Of a stretch of 64,000 nucleotides of DNA, positions 57,750 through 64,000 are shown in pieces. The notes beneath the pieces are model-generated. The model was given only the letters and a program-made list of their open reading frames with translations. It had not been told where the DNA came from and did no database searches. Each line of letters begins with the position of its first letter. Positions within the stretch are counted from its first letter, which is position 1. The DNA comes from Pseudolabrys sp. (GTDB lineage: Bacteria > Pseudomonadota > Alphaproteobacteria > Rhizobiales > Xanthobacteraceae), in the NCBI GenBank assembly GCA_030684935.1, contig JAUXXH010000001.1, positions 62,001 to 126,000 on the forward strand. The letters are read 5' to 3'. Both the position numbers and the translations under genes were made by a program.

Positions 57750-58073
57750 TTATCGGCCCGGCGCCGGCTTCTTTTTCGTCGCCGCCGGGGCCGTTGGGGC
57801 CGGCTCGGCTGCTCCAGCCTGACGGTCCCGGGCCGCTTCCAGCTCCTTTTCGAGCTTGAAGTGATCCGCCTCGCTCATCGGGGCCGTACTTCGCGGCGGC
57901 GGCATGTCATGAACCGCCGGAAATTTGGCCGGCGCCGACGGCCGCGCCGGTGCGGCCTGCGGTAGTCCACCCATGCCGGACGGCAGCGCATCGCCGATCA
58001 CCCCGCCCGAACAGCCGGTCAGCAAGCCGATCAGCCCCAGGGCCGCGGCTATCGATCGCAGTGGTTCCGCCAT
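57750..58073 (-). CDS. Small lipoprotein, unknown function
   Basis: 107 aa with a lipobox LLTGC (Cys near residue 21), then Pro/Ala-rich sequence and a short charged helix (SEADHFKLEKELEAARDRQ). Likely anchored in a membrane. ATG 58073. Divergent from phaC. Confidence 0.72.
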   Translation of the reverse strand: MAEPLRSIAAALGLIGLLTGCSGGVIGDALPSGMGGLPQAAPARPSAPAKFPAVHDMPPPRSTAPMSEADHFKLEKELEAARDRQAGAAEPAPTAPAATKKKPAPGR

Positions 58074-58138
58074 GGTTCGGCAATGACCTGTTGATTGGTC
58101 CCAATATCGACGCAGACTCAATGAATTGTAACATAAAC

Positions 58139-58154
58139 CGGCTAATCGGCTAAT
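58139..58154. repeat. Tandem octamer CGGCTAAT in the phaC/lipoprotein spacer
   Basis: CGGCTAAT occurs twice in a row, ending TAATATGG, in the divergent spacer. It may be part of a promoter or operator, but evidence is slight. Confidence 0.35.
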
Positions 58155-58269
58155 ATGGCCGGAGCAAGGTGAGCGATGGGCCTGAAAGGCCGTCGTGGCC
58201 GAAACCGGCGGTCAAACCGCCTTGCGGGAGGGGACGGTCCGCGCCATCTGTGGTGCGGGGACCGGCGCG

Positions 58270-60093
58270 ATGGCCATGGACAAGGCGACAACAGAACCGG
58301 CGGTGGTGCCGGCTCCGATCGGCAGCGTCGATGTCGAGGCGCTGGCGCGCAATGCCGCGCGGATGATCGAGGAAGGCGGCAAGGCGCTGGCCGCCTTCCT
58401 GAAGCCGCGCGAGGAAGGCAAGATCAAAGCCGACACGGCCGAAGGCGTCGCCGACGTCGTCAAAACCGTCGGCAAGGTCGCGGAGTACTGGCTGACCGAT
58501 CCGCAGCGCGCGCTGGAACTGCAGACCAGCCTCGGCCGGGCCTATCTCGGCCTGTGGGAAAACGCGGTCAAGCGCATGGCCGGCGAACCGCCGGCTGCGG
58601 TTACCGCGCCCGACACCAAGGACAAGCGCTTCGCCGATCCGGAATGGTCGCAGAACCAGTTTTTCGACTTCCTCAAGCAGGCCTACCTGCTGACGGCGCA
58701 ATGGGCCGAGCATCTGGTCAAGGACGCCGACGGCATCGACGAGCACACAAAGGCCAAGGCCGAGTTCTACGTCAAGCAGATCACCAATGCGATCTCGCCG
58801 TCGAATTTCGTGCTGACCAATCCGGAACTGCTGCGCGAAACGCTGTCGTCGAACGCCGAGAACCTGGTGCGCGGCATGCATATGCTCACCGAGGACATCC
58901 AGGCCGGACAGGGCAACCTCAAGATCAGACAGTCGGATCCGACGGGCTTCGAAGTCGGGCGCAACCTGGGGCTCACCCCCGGCAAGGTCGTGTTCCAGAA
59001 CGAACTGATGCAGCTGATCCAGTATCAGGCCGCCACCGACAAGGTGCTCAAGGCGCCGCTGCTGATCGTGCCGCCGTGGATCAACAAGTTCTACATCCTC
59101 GATCTGACGCCGGAAAAATCCTTCATCAAATGGTGCGTCGATCAGGGCATCACGGTGTTCGTGATCTCCTGGGTCAATCCCGACGCCCATCTCGCGGCCA
59201 AAAGCTTCGAGCAGTACATGAAGGAAGGCGTGATCGCCGCGCTCGACGCGGTCGAGGCCGCGACAGGCGAGAAGAAGGTGCATACCGTCGGCTATTGCGT
59301 CGGCGGCACGCTTCTGGCGATCACCCTCGCCTACCTGGCCGCCAAGAAAAAGAACCGCGTGCTGTCGGCCACCATGTTCACGGCGCAGCTCGACTTCACC
59401 TATGCCGGCGATCTCAAGGTCTTCGTCGACGAGGAACGCATCCAGCAGCTCGAAGCGCACATGACCGAACAGGGCTATCTGGAATCGTCCAGCATGGCGA
59501 ACACCTTCAACATGTTGCGCTCCAACGACCTGATCTGGCCCTACGTCGTCAACAACTACCTGAAGGGCAAGAAGCCGTTCCCGTTCGACATTCTGTACTG
59601 GAATTCGGATGCCACCCGGATGCCGGCGGCCAATCATTCGTTCTATCTGCGCAACTGCTATCTCAACAACACGCTCGCCAAAGGCGAGATGGAAATCGCC
59701 GGCGTGACGATCGACCTGAAAAAGGTGAAGGTGCCGGTCTACAATCTCGCCACCCGCGAGGACCACATCGCGCCGGCGAAGTCCGTTCTGTACGGCTCGC
59801 AGTATCTCGGCGGGCCGGTGAAATTCGTGCTGGCGGGTTCAGGTCATATCGCCGGGGTCGTCAATCCGCCGGGTAAGGCCAAGTACCAGTACTGGACCGG
59901 CGACAAGCCGAGCGGCGACAGCGTCGACAAATGGCTGGAGACGGCGACAGAGCATCCGGGGTCGTGGTGGCCGGACTGGCTGTCCTGGCTGACGGCGCTC
60001 GACGGCAAGACCGTCCCGGCGCGCACCATCGGCGGCGGCAAGCTTCAGCCGATCGAGGACGCGCCGGGGTCTTACGTCAAGGTCAGGGATTGA
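58270..60093 (+). CDS. phaC: Class I poly(3-hydroxyalkanoate) synthase
   Basis: 607-aa polymerase making PHA granules from hydroxyacyl-CoA. The lipase-like box is GYCVGG (catalytic Cys), with the Asp in EDHIAPA and His in GSGHIAGV; typical [13 protein letters not shown] 58270 has GGGGA 8 nt upstream; an in-frame GTG at 58195 would add 25 residues. Confidence 0.94.
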   Translation: MAMDKATTEPAVVPAPIGSVDVEALARNAARMIEEGGKALAAFLKPREEGKIKADTAEGVADVVKTVGKVAEYWLTDPQRALELQTSLGRAYLGLWENAVKRMAGEPPAAVTAPDTKDKRFADPEWSQNQFFDFLKQAYLLTAQWAEHLVKDADGIDEHTKAKAEFYVKQITNAISPSNFVLTNPELLRETLSSNAENLVRGMHMLTEDIQAGQGNLKIRQSDPTGFEVGRNLGLTPGKVVFQNELMQLIQYQAATDKVLKAPLLIVPPWINKFYILDLTPEKSFIKWCVDQGITVFVISWVNPDAHLAAKSFEQYMKEGVIAALDAVEAATGEKKVHTVGYCVGGTLLAITLAYLAAKKKNRVLSATMFTAQLDFTYAGDLKVFVDEERIQQLEAHMTEQGYLESSSMANTFNMLRSNDLIWPYVVNNYLKGKKPFPFDILYWNSDATRMPAANHSFYLRNCYLNNTLAKGEMEIAGVTIDLKKVKVPVYNLATREDHIAPAKSVLYGSQYLGGPVKFVLAGSGHIAGVVNPPGKAKYQYWTGDKPSGDSVDKWLETATEHPGSWWPDWLSWLTALDGKTVPARTIGGGKLQPIEDAPGSYVKVRD

Positions 60094-60097
60094 GTGC

Positions 60098-60128
60098 GGG
60101 GCGCCCGCAGATTGCCGGCGCCCCGACC
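60098..60128 (+). terminator. Probable terminator after phaC
   Basis: GGGGCGCC/GGCGCCCC stem of 8 bp (60098-60105 with 60117-60124, loop 11) followed by GACCGTTTT. Also between convergent genes. Confidence 0.55.
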
Positions 60129-60136
60129 GTTTTCAC

Positions 60137-61012
60137 TCAAGATGCCAACTTCACCGGCACCTTGAGATAGTGGACGCCGTTGGCTTCGGCCGGCGGAAAA
60201 TGACCGGCGCGGATGTTGACCTGGATCGACGGCAGCAACAGCAGCGGCGCCGCCAGCTTCGCATCGCGCGCGGTGCGCATCGCGACAAATTCGTCCTCGC
60301 TCACGCCTTCATGCACGTGCACATTGCGCGCTTTCGCTTCACCCACCGTCGTTTCCCAGGCATATTCGTCACGGCCCGGCGCCTTGTAGTCGTGGCACAT
60401 GAACAGGCGGGTCTCCGGCGGCAGGGACAGGATACGCTGGATCGATCGATACAGCGCGCGGGGGTCGCCGCCGGGAAAGTCGGCACGCGCAGTGCCGTAG
60501 TCGGGCATGAACATGGTGTCGCCGATGAACACCGCGTCACCAATCTTGTAGGAGACGCAGGCCGGCGTATGCCCGGGCGTATAGATCACCTCGGCCTCGA
60601 CGGTGCCGATCTTGAAGCGTTCGCCATCCTTGAAGAGATGATCGAACTCGGAGCCGTCGCCGGACACGTCGGTGGCGTTGAACACCGGCCGGAAAATGCG
60701 CTGCACCTCGCGGATATGCTCGCCGATGCAGACCTTGGCGCCGGTCTTGAGCTTGATATAGGGCGCACCCGACAAATGGTCGGCATGTGCATGGGTCTCC
60801 AGCACCTGGCCGATCTTGATCCCGCGCTTGGCCGCCTCCGCCAGCATGGCGTCGGCTGACGCAACATTCGCCTTGCCGCTGCGTTGGTCATAGTCGAGCA
60901 CCGGATCGATCACCGCCCCTTCCATGGTGGCAGGATCCCAGACCAGGTAACTGACGGTATTGGTCGGTTCGTCGAAAAACGCCTGAATTTCGGGCTTTGC
61001 GGTTGCAGTCAT
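60137..61012 (-). CDS. blh: MBL-fold hydrolase, persulfide-dioxygenase-like (Blh)
   Basis: 291-aa metallo-beta-lactamase-fold protein with THAHADH, then GHTPACVSY, GDTMF and HDYK metal ligands, as in ETHE1-type persulfide dioxygenases. Divergent from a BigR-type regulator; related genes in other bacteria (blh) are controlled by BigR. Likely oxidises glutathione persulfide. Confidence 0.82.
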   Translation of the reverse strand: MTATAKPEIQAFFDEPTNTVSYLVWDPATMEGAVIDPVLDYDQRSGKANVASADAMLAEAAKRGIKIGQVLETHAHADHLSGAPYIKLKTGAKVCIGEHIREVQRIFRPVFNATDVSGDGSEFDHLFKDGERFKIGTVEAEVIYTPGHTPACVSYKIGDAVFIGDTMFMPDYGTARADFPGGDPRALYRSIQRILSLPPETRLFMCHDYKAPGRDEYAWETTVGEAKARNVHVHEGVSEDEFVAMRTARDAKLAAPLLLLPSIQVNIRAGHFPPAEANGVHYLKVPVKLAS

Positions 61013-61055
61013 CTCCCACTCCTTCGTTTCATCCGGGATTGGACTTGACTTATAT

Positions 61056-61089
61056 ATTAGTCATACCTAATTTAGCAATGTCTAATTTA
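61056..61089. promoter_or_regulatory. AT-rich repeats, likely BigR operator
   Basis: ATTAG-N6-CTAAT inverted repeat at 61056-61071 overlapping a direct repeat CTAATTTA at 61067-61074 and 61082-61089 (15-bp period), between the divergent blh and bigR genes. Much more AT-rich than the surroundings. Confidence 0.6.
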
Positions 61090-61102
61090 TGGAGCAGTTC
61101 CT

Positions 61103-61441
61103 ATGGCAACGCAGGCCACCCAGCGTCAGTCGCCTTCCGATCAAAATGGCATTGCCGCGTTCGAACGCAAGGCGGCCGAAGCGGCCGGCATGCTCAAGCT
61201 GTTGGCCAATGAAAGCCGGCTGCTGATCCTGTGCCGGCTCGCGATCGCCGGTGAAATGTCGGTCAACGAACTCGCCGGCGCGGTCGGCTTGAGCCAGTCG
61301 GCCCTGTCGCAACATCTCGCCAAAATGCGCGAGGAAGACCTGCTCGGCACACGGCGCGAAGCCCAGACGGTGTTCTACCGCATTGCCGATCCGAATGCCT
61401 CACGCCTGCTGGACGTCCTCAAAACGATCTACTGCCCGTGA
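61103..61441 (+). CDS. bigR: ArsR-family sulfane-sulfur repressor, BigR-like
   Basis: 112-aa winged-helix repressor (LSQSALSQHLAKMREEDLL). Two cysteines, in LLILCRLA (near 44) and IYCP at the end (111), are placed like the sensing pair of BigR/SqrR. Divergent from blh, upstream of the rhodanese and exporter genes. Confidence 0.88.
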   Translation: MATQATQRQSPSDQNGIAAFERKAAEAAGMLKLLANESRLLILCRLAIAGEMSVNELAGAVGLSQSALSQHLAKMREEDLLGTRREAQTVFYRIADPNASRLLDVLKTIYCP

Positions 61442-61479
61442 CACCGTTGCGGGCCAACAACCAGAACCGGAGAATAACC

Positions 61480-62019
61480 ATGAGTCAGTTGCAGACAGTT
61501 TCCCCCGAACGCGCCGCCGAAATGATTCGGTCCGGCGCCGTGCTGGTCGATATCCGCGAAGCCGATGAGCATGCCCGCGAGCGCATCCCCGGCGCGCGGC
61601 ACCATGCGCTTAGCCGCATCGACGCCGACACGCCGGTTCGCCCCGGCGACGACGTGCTGATCTTCCATTGCCGTTCGGGGGCGCGCACCAAAGGGAACGC
61701 TCCCCGTATTTCTGCTGCGGCACCGGCGTGCGAAACTTACATTCTTGAGGGCGGTATCGACGCCTGGAAGAAGGCGGGATTGCCGGTCGCTCTCGACCGC
61801 AGCCAGCCGATCGACCTGATGCGACAAGTGCAGATCGCCGCCGGCAGCCTCGTGCTGCTCGGCGTCGTGCTGGGCGCCTTGGTCAACCCCGGCTTCTATG
61901 CGCTGTCCGGCTTTGTCGGTGCCGGCTTGCTGTTCGCCGGCGCCACAGGCTTCTGCGGCATGGCGCGGCTGCTGGGCGCAATGCCCTGGAACCGGCGTAG
62001 CGGAATGGCGACCCAATGA
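61480..62019 (+). CDS. Rhodanese-domain membrane protein (with DUF2892-type helices)
   Basis: 179 aa: rhodanese domain with the active Cys in FHCRSGARTKGN near residue 66, then two hydrophobic helices (residues about 120-165, QPIDLMRQVQIAAGS... and ALSGFVGAGLLFAGATG). Handles sulfane sulfur at the membrane. ATG 61480; GGAGAA upstream. ATGA overlap with the exporter gene. Confidence 0.85.
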   Translation: MSQLQTVSPERAAEMIRSGAVLVDIREADEHARERIPGARHHALSRIDADTPVRPGDDVLIFHCRSGARTKGNAPRISAAAPACETYILEGGIDAWKKAGLPVALDRSQPIDLMRQVQIAAGSLVLLGVVLGALVNPGFYALSGFVGAGLLFAGATGFCGMARLLGAMPWNRRSGMATQ

Positions 62020-62801
62020 CCGCCTTGCTTGCCCTGCTATCGATCGCCTCCGGCAGCCTGGTCGGCTTCACGCTCGGCCTGGTTGGCGGCGGCGGCTCGA
62101 TTTTGGCGGTGCCTTTGCTGGTCTACGTGGTCGGCGTGTCGTCGCCGCATGTCGCGATCGGCACCAGCGCGATAGCGGTCGCCGCCAGCGCCGCGTTTAA
62201 TCTCGCCGGTCATGCGCGCGCCAACACCGTGAAATGGCCGTGCGCGATGGTCTTCGCCCTTGCCGGTATCGCCGGCGCAGCCGGCGGCGCGCAACTCGGC
62301 AAGATGGTCGACGGCGGCCGCCTGTTGACGCTGTTCGGCATCCTGATGGTGGTGGTCGGTCTGGCGATGCTGCGGCCGCGCAAGTCCGGCGGCAATCCGG
62401 ATATCAAACTCACACGCGACAACGCGGCGACGCTGCTGCCGCTGCTGATCGGCACCGGTCTGCTGGTCGGCGCGCTGTCGGGTTTCTTCGGCATCGGCGG
62501 CGGCTTCCTGATCGTGCCGGGCCTGATCGGCGCCACCGCCATGCCGCTGATCAATGCGATCGGTTCGTCACTAGTCTCGGTGACGGCCTTCGGGCTCACG
62601 ACGGCGACAAGCTACGCCTGGTCCGGCCTGATCGACTGGCCGATTGCAGGATTGTTCATCCTCGGCGGCGCGCTCGGCGGCCTGCTCGGCACGCGGCTGG
62701 CGAAGCACCTCTCCGGCCGCAAGCACGCGCTGAACCTGACCTTCGCCGCCATCGTCATCGTCGTGGGGATTTATGTGGTCGTTCGGTCAATGCTCGGCTG
62801 A
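62016..62801 (+). CDS. TauE/SafE-family sulfite exporter
   Basis: 261-aa membrane protein with about seven or eight helices. LGLVGGGGSILAVPLLVY and FFGIGGGFLIVPGL are the two family repeats. Likely exports sulfite or sulfur anions. Overlaps the rhodanese gene as ATGA. Confidence 0.9.
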   Translation: MTALLALLSIASGSLVGFTLGLVGGGGSILAVPLLVYVVGVSSPHVAIGTSAIAVAASAAFNLAGHARANTVKWPCAMVFALAGIAGAAGGAQLGKMVDGGRLLTLFGILMVVVGLAMLRPRKSGGNPDIKLTRDNAATLLPLLIGTGLLVGALSGFFGIGGGFLIVPGLIGATAMPLINAIGSSLVSVTAFGLTTATSYAWSGLIDWPIAGLFILGGALGGLLGTRLAKHLSGRKHALNLTFAAIVIVVGIYVVVRSMLG

Positions 62802-63332
62802 TCACCAGAACTCGATCAGCGGATATGGCGACTTTTGCTGCGGGTATTGCAGCGTGGCATACTTTCCGGCGTGGTAGACCAGCGGCGCCAGCCCCTCGTC
62901 CCGCATGCCGACAATGTGGCCGATGAACAACGTATGGTCGCCGCAGTCGTAGACCATCTCGATTTTCGAGGCGATGGCGGCACTGACCCCGGCCAGCACG
63001 GGCACACCGCTCATGTGCTCGAAAACGACGCCGGGATCGGTGGTGCCCTGGGCAGCGAAATGCAGACTGATGGGTTCCTGGCCTTGCGCCAGCATGCTGA
63101 CGCCGAAATGACCGGCGGCGGTTAGCGTCTCGTGCATGCGCGCCTTCTTGGCGACCGAGATAATGCACAGCGGCGGCGACAACGAGCCGGACATGAAGGC
63201 GTTGGCGGTCATCCCGCGCACGCCGCCTTCCGCCTGCGCGGTGATCACCGTGACGCCGGTGGTGAACTGGCCCATGACGCGGCGGAACAGCTTGGGGTCG
63301 ACCGGCGCGAGCGGGGTATCATGTGCGGTCAT
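62802..63332 (-). CDS. Flavin reductase family protein
   Basis: 176-aa flavin-binding split-barrel (MGQFTTGVTVITAQAEGGVRGMTANAF near the N-terminus). May supply reduced flavin to a monooxygenase; no oxygenase gene is adjacent. Stop abuts the exporter stop. Confidence 0.88.
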   Translation of the reverse strand: MTAHDTPLAPVDPKLFRRVMGQFTTGVTVITAQAEGGVRGMTANAFMSGSLSPPLCIISVAKKARMHETLTAAGHFGVSMLAQGQEPISLHFAAQGTTDPGVVFEHMSGVPVLAGVSAAIASKIEMVYDCGDHTLFIGHIVGMRDEGLAPLVYHAGKYATLQYPQQKSPYPLIEFW

Positions 63333-63579
63333 TCAATCATCCATTGTCTTGCGCGAATTGCGTGCTCGGCCGAGCCACACGATGAATTTCCGCACGTGCT
63401 AGCGCCAAACGCGGTGCCGAGGCAATCCCGCCCGCAGATCTCGCGCAAAAACGGACGTTACGCTGGGGTTCCATCCGGTTCAACAGACGGTGCCGATAGC
63501 CGCCGGTCTAACGTTAGGCTATCGTCCGCGGCCCGCTGCCGGCCCGGCTGCTTGCAACCGGGACTTAAGGGAGTTTCCG

Positions 63580-63978
63580 ATGTCGCGCGAACTGATGTGG
63601 CTGACGCTGACCGTCATCCTGACCGGCCTGATGTGGGTGCCTTACATCGTCGACCGCATCGCGGTCCGCGGCCTGATGGGCGCCATGGCCAACCCCTCGC
63701 GCGACGACAAGCCGCATTCGCCCTGGGCGCAACGCCTGCTGTTCGCGCACGAGAATGCAGTCCAGAACCTGGTGATCTTCGCCCCGCTGGTGCTGATCCT
63801 CGACGTCATGGGTCGCTCGACCCAGAGCACGATGATCGCCTGCGCGGTCTATTTCTGGGCGCGGCTGGCGCATGCCATCGTCTACACGCTCGGCATTCCG
63901 GTACTGCGCACGCTGGCCTTTGCGGTCGGCTTCCTGGCGCAGGCGGTGCTGGTGCTGGCAATATTCGGCAAGCTGTAG
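63580..63978 (+). CDS. MAPEG-family membrane protein
   Basis: 132 aa with four helices; HENAVQNLVIFAPLVLIL and ARLAHAIVYTLGIPVLRTLAF are family signatures. MAPEG proteins include glutathione transferases of membranes; function here unknown. AAGGGAG lies 7 nt upstream of ATG 63580. Confidence 0.88.
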   Translation: MSRELMWLTLTVILTGLMWVPYIVDRIAVRGLMGAMANPSRDDKPHSPWAQRLLFAHENAVQNLVIFAPLVLILDVMGRSTQSTMIACAVYFWARLAHAIVYTLGIPVLRTLAFAVGFLAQAVLVLAIFGKL

Positions 63979-64000
63979 CCGCGGTCAGCGCAAGCCGCTG

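Noticed and set aside
58150-59766. Long minus-strand open frame across phaC
   Set aside because: phaC on the plus strand has all catalytic motifs; the minus frame is its shadow.
1-64000. CRISPR arrays, toxin-antitoxin pairs, restriction systems or prophage
   Set aside because: No spaced identical repeats, no paired small toxin/antitoxin genes and no phage structural or integrase genes found.

Overview
The window is about 64 kb of GC-rich DNA from an alphaproteobacterial chromosome. The gene order rpoZ-rsh-pdxJ-acpS-lepB-rnc-era-recO, an alaC-hom-glpX-recJ block, class I phaC, BigR, a Mur-like manganese operon and EpmA/EpmB/EF-P all fit Hyphomicrobiales (Rhizobiales), probably a Bradyrhizobium/Rhodopseudomonas/Xanthobacteraceae-type soil organism; the genus cannot be fixed from the sequence alone. 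Nearly all of it is ordinary, densely packed chromosome. I see no rRNA, CRISPR array, prophage or complete insertion sequence. There are two tRNAs (Pro-TGG and Glu-TTC).

Layout. 0-9 kb: tail of a molybdenum hydroxylase, threonine dehydratase, an RDD protein, the N-end-rule leucyltransferase Bpt, a SitABCD-type metal ABC transporter behind two tandem palindromes, and parC. 9-17 kb: a small secreted cationic four-cysteine protein with a strong terminator, then the housekeeping run recO to rpoZ on the minus strand. 17-30 kb: a NYN-domain protein, family 5 uracil-DNA glycosylase, a peroxiredoxin, two VOC proteins, sodC, a DJ-1/PfpI protein, a DUF4394 protein, smpB, mscL, dapA, slt, an alpha/beta hydrolase, DUF192, a double cold-shock protein and a sirtuin. 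30-31 kb: tRNA-Glu beside gene debris (an AraC tail, another fragment, a Tat-leader protein). 31-38 kb: epmB-epmA diverging from efp, then two cell-wall enzymes.

38-49 kb is the most unusual part. A LysR regulator diverges from an operon encoding a thiamine-diphosphate enzyme, an ATPase, two different NitT/TauT-type permeases and a periplasmic binding protein. Facing it are a 4,5-dihydroxyphthalate-decarboxylase/NMT1-like protein and an incomplete sulfur-oxidation set (SoxY, SoxZ, SoxE, SoxF, without SoxXA, SoxB or SoxCD here), preceded by an orphan TctC/Bug binding protein. One reading is a module that imports and cleaves an organic, perhaps sulfonated, acid and passes sulfur to periplasmic oxidation; this is inference.

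49-64 kb: a Crp/Fnr regulator, small helical and secreted proteins, recJ, a MetE-like protein, glpX, hom, alaC, a lipoprotein, phaC, and a second sulfur module (persulfide-dioxygenase-like hydrolase, BigR, rhodanese, TauE/SafE exporter) with a repeat-rich AT-rich operator region, then a flavin reductase and a MAPEG membrane protein. Two short genes under 60 codons (31060-31203 and 34080-34244) were found by reading intergenic sequence directly.
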